The translations under genes and the position numbers were made by a program. The notes beneath the pieces were generated by a model that made no database searches, was not told the origin of the DNA, and saw nothing but the letters and a program-made list of their open reading frames with translations. From Stenotrophomonas maltophilia (lineage in GTDB: Bacteria > Pseudomonadota > Gammaproteobacteria > Xanthomonadales > Xanthomonadaceae), in assembly GCA_002387845.1 (NCBI GenBank), contig DGLB01000038.1, positions 1 to 27,370 of the forward strand: 27,370 nucleotides of DNA. The letters run 5' to 3'. How positions within the stretch are numbered: the first letter of the stretch is position 1; each line of letters begins with the position of its first letter. This document shows, piece by piece, positions 1 to 7,988 of this stretch.

Positions 1-2280
1 ATCCGCAAGCCGCTGCTGACCGCGCCGATGATGAAGGTGTTCCGCAAGGTGCTGCCGCCGCTGTCGCAGACCGAGCGCATCGCGCTGGAAACCGGCTCGG
101 TCGGCTTTGAAGGCGAGCTGTTCACCGGCGACCCCGACTGGAACATCCTGCTGAACTACCCCAAGCCGCAGCTCACCGCCGAGGAACAGGCCTTCCTGGA
201 CGGCCCGGTCGAAGAGCTGTGCAAAATGGTCAACGACTGGGAAATCACCCACGTCTACGCCGACCTGCCGCCGGAACTGTGGAGCTTCATCAAGAAGAAC
301 AAGTTCTTCGGCATGATCATTCCGAAGGAATACGGCGGCCTGGGCTTCAGCGCGCTGGCGCACCACAAGGTGATCCAGAAGCTGGCGTCGGTGTCGAGCG
401 TGGTCAGCTCCACCGTCGGCGTGCCCAACTCGCTCGGCCCGGGCGAACTGCTCAACCATTACGGCACCCAGGCGCAGAAGGACCAGTACCTGCCGCGCCT
501 GGCCGATGGCCGCGAAGTGCCTTGCTTCGGCCTGACCGGCCCGTTCGCCGGCTCGGACGCCACCTCGATTCCCGATTACGGCATCGTCTGCAAGGGCGAG
601 TGGAACGGCGAGCAGGTGCTTGGCGTGAAGCTCACCTTCGACAAGCGCTACATCACCCTGGCCCCGGTGGCCACGCTGATCGGCCTGGCGTTCCGCATGT
701 ACGATCCGGACGGCCTGATCGGCACCACCCGCGACATCGGCATCACCCTGGCGCTGCTGCCGCGTGACACCGCCGGCGTGGAAATCGGCCGCCGCCACTT
801 CCCGCTCAACTCGACCTTCCAGAACGGTCCGATCCGCGGCAAGGACGTGTTCATTCCGCTCACCCAGCTGATCGGCGGCGCCGAGAAGGCCGGCAAGGGC
901 TGGAACATGCTCAACGAGTGCCTGGCCGTGGGCCGCTCGATCACCCTGCCGTCCACCGCCAGTGGCGGTGCCAAGGCCGGCGCGGTGGTGACCGGTGCCT
1001 ACGCGCGCATCCGCAAGCAGTTCGGCCTGTCGGTCGGCCGCTTCGAAGGCGTGGAAGAAGCGCTGGCCCGCATCGGCGGCAAGGCCTATGCGATCAGCGC
1101 GCTGTGCCAGGCCACCGCCGCTGCGGTGGACCGCGGCGACGTGCCGTCGGTACCGTCGGCGATCGCCAAGTACCACTGCACCAACATGAGCCGTGAAGTG
1201 ATCTCGGACATGATGGATGTGATCGGCGGCAAGGGCATCATCCTGGGGCCGCGCAACTTCGCCGGCCGCAGCTGGCAGGCCGCGCCGATCGCCATCACGG
1301 TGGAAGGCGCCAACATCATGACCCGCAGCCTGCTGATCTTCGGTCAGGGTGCGATCCTCTGCCACCCGTGGGTGCTGAAGGAAATGAAGGCCGCGCAGGA
1401 CCCGGACACCCGTGCCGGCCTGCAGGAGTTCGACCGCAGCCTGTTCGGCCACATCCGCTTCGGCATCTCCAACGCCGTGCGTTCGTTCTGGTTCGGCCTG
1501 ACCGGCGCGCGCTTCGGTGCCGCCCCGGGCGATGCCTACACCCGCCGCTACTTCCGCAAGCTGGACCGCTACTCGGCCAACCTGGCGCTGATGGCCGACA
1601 TCTCGATGATGACCCTCGGCGGCAAGCTGAAGTTCAAGGAATCGCTGTCCGGCCGCCTGGGCGATGTGCTGAGCCACATCTATATGACCAGCGCCATGCT
1701 CAAGCGCTACCACGACGAAGGCGCGCCGGTGGCCGACCAGCCGCTGCTGGCCTGGGCCTTCCATGACAGCGTGCACACGATCGAAACGTCGCTGTCGGCG
1801 GCGCTGCGCAACTTCCCGATCCGTCCGATCGGCTGGCTGATGTGGCTGCTGATCTTCCCGTTCGGCCGCCGTGCCGAGGCCCCCGGCGACCGCCTGGGCC
1901 ACCGCGTGGCTGCGCTGCTGATGGCACCCAACGAAGCCCGCGACCGTCTGGCCAGTGGCGTGTTCCTGACCCCGTGCGAGAACAACCCGGGCGGCCGCAT
2001 CAACAGCTACCTGTCCAAGGCGATCATGGCCGAGCCGGTCGAGCGCAAGTTCATCAAGGCGGTGAAGACCAAGGGCATCGAAGCCCTGGACTTCACCACC
2101 CAGCTGGACGAAGCGGTCGCCGAAGGCGTGATCACCCAGGACGAGCGCACCCTGCTCGAAGAGCTGCGCGCGCTCACCCTGGAAACCATCACCGTGGACG
2201 ACTTCGATCCGCACGAACTGCGCTCGGCCGGTTACTACGACCGCGAGCGCAAGGACGCGCAGTCGCAGGAAGCGGCGTGA
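1..2280 (+). CDS. fadE: Acyl-CoA dehydrogenase, FadE type (5' end outside window)
   Basis: This enzyme catalyses the first, FAD-dependent step of fatty acid beta-oxidation (acyl-CoA to trans-2-enoyl-CoA). The frame is open from base 1, so the true start lies upstream; 759 residues are visible against about 814 in E. coli FadE. The missing part would be the N-terminal membrane segment and its linker. Residue by residue the visible part resembles E. coli FadE: the entry segment FRKVLPPLSQTE, the stretch VGVPNSLGPGELL, the core GRRHFPLN followed by FQNGP, and TVEGANIMTRS. The Glu of that last motif (visible residue 435) is the candidate catalytic base, by analogy with the YEGT motif of other acyl-CoA dehydrogenases. 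The C-terminal third (SANLAL and after) matches the DUF1974 region specific to FadE. A perfect terminator follows 22 bases after the stop, so this is the last gene of its transcript. The assignment is firm; substrate chain length cannot be read from the sequence. Confidence 0.95.
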   Translation: MRKPLLTAPMMKVFRKVLPPLSQTERIALETGSVGFEGELFTGDPDWNILLNYPKPQLTAEEQAFLDGPVEELCKMVNDWEITHVYADLPPELWSFIKKNKFFGMIIPKEYGGLGFSALAHHKVIQKLASVSSVVSSTVGVPNSLGPGELLNHYGTQAQKDQYLPRLADGREVPCFGLTGPFAGSDATSIPDYGIVCKGEWNGEQVLGVKLTFDKRYITLAPVATLIGLAFRMYDPDGLIGTTRDIGITLALLPRDTAGVEIGRRHFPLNSTFQNGPIRGKDVFIPLTQLIGGAEKAGKGWNMLNECLAVGRSITLPSTASGGAKAGAVVTGAYARIRKQFGLSVGRFEGVEEALARIGGKAYAISALCQATAAAVDRGDVPSVPSAIAKYHCTNMSREVISDMMDVIGGKGIILGPRNFAGRSWQAAPIAITVEGANIMTRSLLIFGQGAILCHPWVLKEMKAAQDPDTRAGLQEFDRSLFGHIRFGISNAVRSFWFGLTGARFGAAPGDAYTRRYFRKLDRYSANLALMADISMMTLGGKLKFKESLSGRLGDVLSHIYMTSAMLKRYHDEGAPVADQPLLAWAFHDSVHTIETSLSAALRNFPIRPIGWLMWLLIFPFGRRAEAPGDRLGHRVAALLMAPNEARDRLASGVFLTPCENNPGGRINSYLSKAIMAEPVERKFIKAVKTKGIEALDFTTQLDEAVAEGVITQDERTLLEELRALTLETITVDDFDPHELRSAGYYDRERKDAQSQEAA

Positions 2281-2302
2281 TCGAGGCAGCAACGTAACCC
2301 CC

Positions 2303-2331
2303 AACGGCGGACTTCGGTCCGCCGTTTTTTT
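2303..2331 (+). terminator. Rho-independent terminator of fadE
   Basis: A 10-bp perfect stem (AACGGCGGAC / GTCCGCCGTT) closes on a stable TTCG tetraloop and runs straight into a T tract. It sits between the fadE stop and the next start codon, so it separates fadE from the DUF4442 gene. Confidence 0.93.
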
Positions 2332-2342
2332 GAGAGGCGTCC

Positions 2343-2792
2343 ATGTCTGCTCCCCTGTTGAACCTGTATCGCCGCATGCAGCGCTGGCCCGCCGGCAGCT
2401 GGCTGTTTTCCCGCGCGGTGTGCGTCAAGGCGCCCTACTTCGCCAGCATCGCCCCGCGCATCACCCTGCTTGAGCCTGGCCGTTGCGAAGGGCGCATCGC
2501 GCACCGGCGCAAGGTCACCAACCATATCGGCACCGTGCACGCCATCGCGCTGTGCAACCTGGCCGAACTCACCGCCGGGCTGATGGTGGATGCCTCGCTG
2601 CCCAAGGGCATGCGCTGGATCCCGAAGGGCATGGAGGTGCAGTACCTGGCCAAGGCCACCGGCACGCAGCATGCCGTGGCCACGCCGGCGCAGCCGATCG
2701 TGGCCGCCGAGGCCGGCTACGCGCTGCCGGTGAACGTGCAGGTATGCGACGACGCCGGCACGGCCGTGTTCCAGGCCCGCATCCAGATGTAG
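2343..2792 (+). CDS. DUF4442 hotdog-fold protein, putative thioesterase
   Basis: The protein has 149 residues, the usual size of single-domain hotdog-fold proteins. The segment NHIGTVHAIALCNLAE (from residue 60) resembles the helix-capping motif of PaaI/YiiD-like acyl-CoA thioesterases and of the DUF4442 family, in which an Asn/His-Gly-His pattern precedes the central helix. The start is chosen because GAGAGG lies 5 bases upstream and no in-frame start lies between it and the fadE terminator. It is likely cytoplasmic; no signal peptide or membrane segment is evident. Its place directly behind fadE would fit acyl-CoA hydrolysis, but the terminator between them means co-transcription is not expected. 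Substrate and reaction are not established for this family, so the thioesterase role is inference. Confidence 0.82.
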   Translation: MSAPLLNLYRRMQRWPAGSWLFSRAVCVKAPYFASIAPRITLLEPGRCEGRIAHRRKVTNHIGTVHAIALCNLAELTAGLMVDASLPKGMRWIPKGMEVQYLAKATGTQHAVATPAQPIVAAEAGYALPVNVQVCDDAGTAVFQARIQM

Positions 2793-2833
2793 GTGTCACC
2801 GGTCAAACGTTGATCGTTGGTGCGCACGCAAGC

Positions 2834-2856
2834 AGCCACCCATGGGGTGGCTCTAC
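2834..2856 (-). repeat. SMAG-like GTAG palindrome (intergenic)
   Basis: On the minus strand GTAG is followed by an 8-bp perfect stem (AGCCACCC / GGGTGGCT) with a 3-base loop. This is the layout of SMAG elements, short palindromes headed by GTAG that occur in very many copies in S. maltophilia. It lies between the converging DUF4442 and DUF1304 genes, where such hairpins can protect or end transcripts. No U tract follows, so it is not called a terminator. Only one copy was seen in the window. Confidence 0.7.
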
Positions 2857-2863
2857 CCCGGGG

Positions 2864-3220
2864 TCAGGCGGGGACCATCCACCACGCGGCCACGGCCAGG
2901 ATCGCCGGCACGGCCTGGATGAAGAAGATGCGCTTGTTGACGCTGTAGGCGCCGTAGCAGCCGGCCACGATCACGCAGCCCAGCATGAAGTTCACCAGCA
3001 TCGGCAGGTGGTCGAACAGCCCCCAGAACAGCCCCGCGGCGAGGAAGCCGTTGTAGAGCCCCTGGTTGGCCGCCAGCACGCGGGTGGTTTCGGCCTTCTC
3101 CGGCGTGTTGCGAAAGGTCTTCAACCCCAGCGGCCTGGTCCACAGGAACATTTCCAGCACCAGGAAGTACACGTGCAGCAGGGCGACCACCAGGGTCAGG
3201 ATCAGTGCGGTCCAGTACAT
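2864..3220 (-). CDS. DUF1304 family small membrane protein
   Basis: The protein has 118 residues and four hydrophobic stretches: near the N-terminus (ALILTLVVALLHVYFLVLEM), around residues 56-70, 72-92 and the C-terminal IQAVPAILAVAAWWMV. The pattern HVYFLVLEMFLW, then NQGLYNGFLAAGLFWG, matches the DUF1304 family of integral inner-membrane proteins of unknown function. It begins 28 bases after the stop of the transporter gene on the same strand, so the two are probably co-transcribed. The family has no established activity; none is proposed here. Confidence 0.85.
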   Translation of the reverse strand: MYWTALILTLVVALLHVYFLVLEMFLWTRPLGLKTFRNTPEKAETTRVLAANQGLYNGFLAAGLFWGLFDHLPMLVNFMLGCVIVAGCYGAYSVNKRIFFIQAVPAILAVAAWWMVPA

Positions 3221-3248
3221 GGGCTAGCCTCGAAGGAATGCCGACAGC

Positions 3249-4586
3249 TTACTCCGCCCGCTCCACCGGGAGCTTCTTTTCTTCGCGCAGCACGCCGAAT
3301 GCCGATGCCGTCATGATCGCCGCGGTCACCACCCCGCAGGCGAACACCGCCTGTGAACCGAACAGCGACAGCCCCTTGTGCAGCCAGGTGAAGCTCAGGT
3401 CCGCGCCCCGGTACACCACCGTGTCGATCGCCGCGCCGGCCTTGTAACGCCACTGGCGGTCCACCCGGGTGTAGATCGTCTCGCGTGCCGGTTTGCCCAG
3501 CGAGAACTCGCTGGCGCGGGTCATCACCTGCACGATCGCCACCATCACCGGCAGCGGTGATGCGGCCAGCACCGAGAAGCCGGCAATGATCGCAAAGCCT
3601 GGAATCAGCAGCGCCGGCGCAATGCCGAAGCGCGACAGCAACCAGCGGGTCAGCCCCAGCTGCAGCACCAGGGTCAGCGCATTGACCGCCAGATCCACCC
3701 GCGAGAAAAATGCCGTGCTTGCGGCAGGGTCGGTGTACAGGCGGCGCACGATGGACGCCTGTTCGTTGTACAGCAGCGTGCCCACGCCCACCCCGAACAC
3801 CACCATCGCCGCCAGCCAGCGCAGCAGCGGCTCGCGCGCGATCAGCTTGAGCCCGTCCAGCACGCTGCCGCCCATCGGCGTCTCACCCGACACCAGCTGC
3901 GCCTGCTGCTCGCGCGCCACCGCCCACAGGCGAAGCCGCCAGATGCAGACCAGGCACACGCACAGGAAGCCCGCCGAGACCAGCATCAGGTTGGCGATGC
4001 CCACCCGCTGCACCAGCGAGGCTGTCAGGATGGGACCGAGGAACGCGCCGATCGTACCCGCCGCGCCGATGTAGCCGTAGTACGCACGCGCCTGCATGTT
4101 GGAGAACACGTCCGCCATGAAGCTCCAGAACACCGCCACCGCGAACAGGTTGAACACCATCACCCAGAAGAAGAACGCCATGCCGCGCCCCGGCACGTTG
4201 CTGTTGAACAGCAGGTAGAAGCCCAGCAGGGTAACGATGAAGAAGCCGTACACCACCGGCAGGAAGACCCGGCGCGGATAGCGGCTCACCAGCGCCCCGT
4301 ACAGCGGCTGCAGAACCAGCATGATCAGGAACACGCAGGTGAACAGGAACTGCAGCACGAAGTCCTGCAAGGCAATCCCGTGGCCGGCGAACCACGCGAT
4401 CAGCGCGGGCGGAAACACGGTCTGCAGGTCCGCCGAGGCGGCCATGGCTTCACGCACCGGGCGTAGCACATAGTAGCCACTGAGCAGGCAGAAGAAATAC
4501 AGCCCCGCCCACAGCAACGGGGGCGACTGGCGCATGGCCGCACGCAGGCCGGGGCGGGCGCGCTGCGCTGGATCCGGAGCGCTCAT
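3249..4586 (-). CDS. Tlc/NTT-like (COG3202-type) transporter of the MFS fold
   Basis: A polytopic inner-membrane protein of 445 residues with about 12 hydrophobic segments. The early motif GYYVLRPVREAM is typical of bacterial proteins annotated as NTP/NDP exchange transporters, distant relatives of the ATP/ADP translocases of obligate intracellular bacteria. The later arginine-containing motif GKPARETIYTRV and the segment YKAGAAIDTVVYRG also recur in this family. The frame stays open to 4676, but a start at 4586 (MSAPDPAQ) avoids a 30-residue non-conserved extension; no strong ribosome site marks it, and a start at 4535 (MRQSPPLLW) is also possible. It is divergent from the GMC oxidoreductase gene, with about 140 bases between. 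In free-living bacteria the substrate of this branch is unknown, so nucleotide exchange should not be assumed. Confidence 0.8.
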   Translation of the reverse strand: MSAPDPAQRARPGLRAAMRQSPPLLWAGLYFFCLLSGYYVLRPVREAMAASADLQTVFPPALIAWFAGHGIALQDFVLQFLFTCVFLIMLVLQPLYGALVSRYPRRVFLPVVYGFFIVTLLGFYLLFNSNVPGRGMAFFFWVMVFNLFAVAVFWSFMADVFSNMQARAYYGYIGAAGTIGAFLGPILTASLVQRVGIANLMLVSAGFLCVCLVCIWRLRLWAVAREQQAQLVSGETPMGGSVLDGLKLIAREPLLRWLAAMVVFGVGVGTLLYNEQASIVRRLYTDPAASTAFFSRVDLAVNALTLVLQLGLTRWLLSRFGIAPALLIPGFAIIAGFSVLAASPLPVMVAIVQVMTRASEFSLGKPARETIYTRVDRQWRYKAGAAIDTVVYRGADLSFTWLHKGLSLFGSQAVFACGVVTAAIMTASAFGVLREEKKLPVERAE

Positions 4587-4725
4587 TGCACGCGCAACCG
4601 GTGCAGCAGGCGAGACAGGGGCAGCATGGCAGGCATTCCAGGCAGACAAGCGCGCAAGGTAAACGATGCACTGCAACAGCGCCAGCCGCTCCTCTATGCT
4701 GGGCGCTCACCGTTGGGGAACGGAC

Positions 4726-6318
4726 ATGTACGACTACATCATTGTCGGTGCCGGTTCGGCCGGTTGCGTGCTGGCCAACCGGCTCAGTGAAGACCCGCAG
4801 TGCCGCGTGCTGCTGCTCGAAGCAGGCCCCGTAGACCGCAACCCTTTCATCCACATGCCGGCCGGACTGGCGCGGCTGGTCAACAACCGGCGCATCAACT
4901 GGAACCTGTACACCGAGCCGGAGCCCGCGCTGGATGGACGCCGGCTGTGGTGGCCACGCGGCAAGGTGCTCGGCGGCTCCAGTTCCATCAATGCCATGTG
5001 CTACGTGCGCGGCGTGGCAGCCGACTATGACGGCTGGGCCGCCGCCGGTGCCACCGACTGGGGCTGGGAACAGGTGCTGCCGTGGTTTGTGCACAGCGAG
5101 CACAACAGCCGCGGAGCCAGTGCGCTGCACGGCGTGGGCGGGCCACTGTCGGTCGCGGATCTGCGCCACCACAACCCCCTGTCCGCCGCGTTCCTGGCGG
5201 CGGCCGAACAGGCCGGGCATGCACGCAACGACGACTTCAATGGCCCCACCCAGCTCGGTGCCGGGCTCTACCAGGTCACCCAGCGCAACGGGGCGCGCTG
5301 CTCCAGTGCCACCGCGTGGCTGCGGCCCGCACGGACCCGCCCCAACCTCACGGTACTCACCGGAGCGCAGGCGCGCGCCGTGAGCTTCCAGGGCAGCACC
5401 GCCAACGGCGTGTATTACCTGCATCGCGGCCGCCATGAGCATGCCCTGGCGAGCGGCGAGGTCATCCTCAGCGCCGGGGCCATCCATTCACCGCACCTGT
5501 TGCTGTTGTCGGGCGTGGGGCCCGCCGCCTCACTGCGCACGCATGGCATCGGTGCACGCATCGACCTGCCGGGTGTCGGCGGCAATCTGCAGGACCATCT
5601 GGACATCTGCACCCTGGTCCACACCCGACCCGGGGTGAGCTACGACCGCGCCAACGAGGCGAAGATCGCCTTCGATTACTTCCTGCGCGGCCATCGCGGG
5701 GCCGGCACCAGCAACATCGCCGAGGCCGGCGGTTTTGCCCGTTCGCCCCTGGCCCCCGACGCGCGCGCCGATGTGCAGTTCCACTTTGTGCCGGCCATGC
5801 TGGACGACCACGGGCGGCATCGGCTGCCCGGCGACGGTTACACCCTGCATGCCTGCGCGCTGCATCCGCGCAGCCGTGGCCGGATTTCGCTGCGCGATGC
5901 CGACCCGCTGTCGCCACCGCGGATCGAAGCCAACTATCTGGGCGATGCCCATGGGCACGACCTGGCGATGATGCGCGCGTGCGCGCGGATGTCGGCGCAG
6001 ATCCTGCAGCAGCCGGCCTTCGATCCCTGGCGCGGAGACCCGATCTTCCCGGACACGCGTGACCCGGATGACGCCGCCCTGGACGCCTTCATCCGTGCCA
6101 AGGCCGAAACCATCTACCACCCGGTCGGCACCTGCGCGATGGGCGGGCACGCGGACACCGTGGTCGATGCCCGGCTGCGCGTGCACGGACTGCAGCGCCT
6201 GCGCGTGGTGGACGCCTCGATCATGCCCACCCTGATCAGCGGCAACACCAATGCACCGACACTGATGATTGCCGAGCGGGCAGCGCAGTGGATCAAGGAC
6301 ACCGCAGCGGGCAGCTGA
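4726..6318 (+). CDS. GMC-family FAD-dependent oxidoreductase (choline/alcohol dehydrogenase-like)
   Basis: A 530-residue flavoprotein of the glucose-methanol-choline family, which oxidises alcohols using bound FAD. The dinucleotide-binding motif GAGSAG is at residues 8-13, followed by the beta-strand end LLLEAG. The first GMC signature is GGSSSINAMCYVRG, the second lies around SAGAIHSPHLLLLSGVGP. The active-site segment HPVGTCAMG carries the conserved His at residue 465, and NTNAPTLM (Asn507/Asn509) supplies the second active-site position. The start at MYDYIIVGAG is chosen over an upstream ATG at 4666 because GGGGA lies just before it and GMC proteins begin this way. A weak promoter (TGCAAC, 17 bases, TATGCT at 4695-4700) may lie just upstream. 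Family is certain. BetA- and AlkJ-like enzymes look alike at this level, and no bet genes are next to it, so the substrate is open. Confidence 0.92.
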   Translation: MYDYIIVGAGSAGCVLANRLSEDPQCRVLLLEAGPVDRNPFIHMPAGLARLVNNRRINWNLYTEPEPALDGRRLWWPRGKVLGGSSSINAMCYVRGVAADYDGWAAAGATDWGWEQVLPWFVHSEHNSRGASALHGVGGPLSVADLRHHNPLSAAFLAAAEQAGHARNDDFNGPTQLGAGLYQVTQRNGARCSSATAWLRPARTRPNLTVLTGAQARAVSFQGSTANGVYYLHRGRHEHALASGEVILSAGAIHSPHLLLLSGVGPAASLRTHGIGARIDLPGVGGNLQDHLDICTLVHTRPGVSYDRANEAKIAFDYFLRGHRGAGTSNIAEAGGFARSPLAPDARADVQFHFVPAMLDDHGRHRLPGDGYTLHACALHPRSRGRISLRDADPLSPPRIEANYLGDAHGHDLAMMRACARMSAQILQQPAFDPWRGDPIFPDTRDPDDAALDAFIRAKAETIYHPVGTCAMGGHADTVVDARLRVHGLQRLRVVDASIMPTLISGNTNAPTLMIAERAAQWIKDTAAGS

Positions 6319-6355
6319 ACAGGGACGTGACGCTGCAGGTCAGAACCGTACAAAA

Positions 6356-6376
6356 ATCACGAATATTCAATGTGAT
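6356..6376. promoter_or_regulatory. Inverted repeat upstream of the beta-lactamase-like gene, possible operator
   Basis: ATCAC and GTGAT face each other across 11 bases that contain the palindrome GAATATTC. The left half-site with its flank (AATCACGAA) recurs directly at 6404-6412, between the -35 and -10 boxes of the predicted promoter. The arrangement of two copies around a promoter resembles a repressor-binding region. No known regulator was matched. Confidence 0.3.
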
Positions 6377-6397
6377 ACGCATTCATCTTCGCTTCGT

Positions 6398-6427
6398 TTG
6401 TGCAATCACGAAAAGCGGCGCTAGAAT
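6398..6427 (+). promoter_or_regulatory. Sigma-70-like promoter of the beta-lactamase-like gene
   Basis: TTGTGC at 6398-6403 and TAGAAT at 6422-6427 are 18 bases apart. Transcription would start near 6434, about 26 bases before the ATG at 6460, and this supports that ATG over the one at 6400. Confidence 0.5.
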
Positions 6428-6459
6428 CGGTCCCAGCAGTCGCGCACGGGCCCCATACG

Positions 6460-7857
6460 ATGAAACAGAACAGCAGGCGCCGACCGATCCGTTCGGCGGC
6501 CACCGGTTTGCTGGGCATGCTCATGCCCATTGCCCTGTCTTCCACCGCGCAGACACCGGCCGCCGCGCCGGCCGCGTTCCCGGTCAACATCGAGAACAGC
6601 GCTGCGGCCAACGTGCCGCATACGCAGCCGGCCGCCTACCGGACCACGTCACTGGCACCGAAGGTGCAGGCCCCGGCAGACACCTTCAACGTGGCCGCGA
6701 TCGAATCGATGGCCCAGCAGCTCACCTATGGCGAACGCGTGCCAGGCATGGCCGTGGCCATCGTGCAGGGCGGTCGCGTGCTGAGCGCGCGCGGCTATGG
6801 CGTCACCGACGTCAACAACCCGCAGATTGTCGATGCGCATACGGTGTTCCGTCTGGCATCGCTGTCCAAGGCGTTCGCCGGCACCATGGCCGGCCTGCTG
6901 GTCAACGACGGCACGCTGCGCTGGGACAGCAAGGTCACCGATTACGTGCCCGGGTTCCAGTTGAGTTCTCCGGAGGCCACCGAGCGCCTGACCGTGGCCG
7001 ACCTGCTCAGCCACCGCGTCGGCCTGCCCTACAACGCCTACGACCGCGACATCGAAGCCAACGCCGAGTACTACACGCTGACCCACAAGCTGGCCTCGAC
7101 CTCGCTCAAGTGCCTGCCGGGCGACTGTTACGCGTACCAGAACGTGGCGTTCAGCCTGATCGGCGACGTGGTGTATGCCGCCTCCGGCAGCTTCTACGAA
7201 CAGTCGGTGGAGCGCCGTCTGTTCAAGCCGCTGGGCATGAACGACGCCAGCATGGGGCTGGCCGGCATCCAGGCCAGTTCGCGCTGGGCACGTCCGCACG
7301 TGCGCAGCCGCAATGGCTGGGTCTCGTTGAACCCGAAGCCGACCTACTACCGCCTCGCCCCCGCCGCTGGCGTCAACGCCAGCGCCAGCGACATGGCGCA
7401 GTGGCTGCTGGCCCACACCGGCCATCGCCCGGACGTGCTGCCGGCTCCGCTGCTGGCCACCCTGCATTCGACCCTGATCAACACCCCGGGTGAAATGCGC
7501 TCGGGCTGGCGTCGCCAGCGCCTGCATTCGGCTGGCTATGCGTTGGGCTGGCGCAACTTTGACTATGCCGGGCATGAGGTGATCTTCCACGCCGGCGCGG
7601 TGCAGGGCTATCGCGGCCTGGTGGCGCTGGTGCCCGAGCGTGACCTCGGCATCGCGATCATGTGGAACGGCGAGAGCAGCCTGCCCAGTGGTCTGCTGCC
7701 GACCGTGCTGGACCAGGCCATGGGTCTGCCGAGCCAGCGCTGGCTGGATGTGGACACCGATTTCGGCAGCGACAACCTGATGGTGGAAGACAACGCGCCG
7801 GCACCGGGCAAGCGCAAGGGCGCGTCGGCGGATCGGGCGGTGGCGTCGCCGCGGTAA
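6460..7857 (+). CDS. Exported serine hydrolase, beta-lactamase (class C/PBP-like) family
   Basis: The 465-residue protein begins with a basic stretch and a hydrophobic core (AATGLLGMLMPIALSSTAQ), read as a signal peptide, so it should act in the periplasm. It carries the three motifs of the serine beta-lactamase/D-Ala-D-Ala-peptidase fold of Pfam Beta-lactamase type: SLSK with nucleophile Ser134 and Lys137, YQN (Tyr226-Asn228), and HAG at 377-379 in place of the KTG of true class C enzymes. HxG at that place is common in EstB-like esterases and peptidase-like members. It is therefore more likely an esterase, peptidase or cell-wall enzyme than a resistance lactamase. The start at 6460 places it behind a good promoter and gives a complete signal peptide. 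It is monocistronic, with a long stem-loop after the stop. The physiological substrate is unknown. Confidence 0.88.
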   Translation: MKQNSRRRPIRSAATGLLGMLMPIALSSTAQTPAAAPAAFPVNIENSAAANVPHTQPAAYRTTSLAPKVQAPADTFNVAAIESMAQQLTYGERVPGMAVAIVQGGRVLSARGYGVTDVNNPQIVDAHTVFRLASLSKAFAGTMAGLLVNDGTLRWDSKVTDYVPGFQLSSPEATERLTVADLLSHRVGLPYNAYDRDIEANAEYYTLTHKLASTSLKCLPGDCYAYQNVAFSLIGDVVYAASGSFYEQSVERRLFKPLGMNDASMGLAGIQASSRWARPHVRSRNGWVSLNPKPTYYRLAPAAGVNASASDMAQWLLAHTGHRPDVLPAPLLATLHSTLINTPGEMRSGWRRQRLHSAGYALGWRNFDYAGHEVIFHAGAVQGYRGLVALVPERDLGIAIMWNGESSLPSGLLPTVLDQAMGLPSQRWLDVDTDFGSDNLMVEDNAPAPGKRKGASADRAVASPR

Positions 7858-7875
7858 GGCAGCTGACAACGCAGA

Positions 7876-7907
7876 AGAAAGAAGCGGCCTCTTGGCCGCT
7901 TCTTTCT
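7876..7907 (+). terminator. Stem-loop terminator after the beta-lactamase-like gene
   Basis: A perfect 14-bp stem (AGAAAGAAGCGGCC / GGCCGCTTCTTTCT) with a TCTT loop begins 18 bases after the stop. The T-rich part lies within the 3' arm and only two T follow it, so it is a somewhat atypical terminator, but its position fits. Confidence 0.65.
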
Positions 7908-7922
7908 TTGCGCCTGCGGCGC

Positions 7923-7965
7923 AAAAAAAACCCCCTCCCCGCTGGGCAACCGGGGAAGGGGGTTT
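7923..7965 (-). terminator. Rho-independent terminator of the H1-like gene
   Basis: On the minus strand a G/C-rich stem (AAACCCCCTTCCCC pairing with GGGGAGGGGGTTT, one bulge) is followed by a run of eight T. It lies 24 bases after the stop of the lysine-rich gene and, with the opposite-facing stem-loop at 7876-7907, closes the two converging transcripts. Confidence 0.85.
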
Positions 7966-7988
7966 CAGGTACGGCTATCGGGAATGGA

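Noticed and set aside
4587..4676. Thirty-codon N-terminal extension of the transporter
   Set aside because: It would run towards the divergent GMC promoter region, is not hydrophobic or conserved-looking and has no ribosome site.
6649..7869. A 406-codon minus-strand open frame
   Set aside because: Antisense to the beta-lactamase-like gene, whose SLSK, YQN and HAG motifs fix the coding strand.
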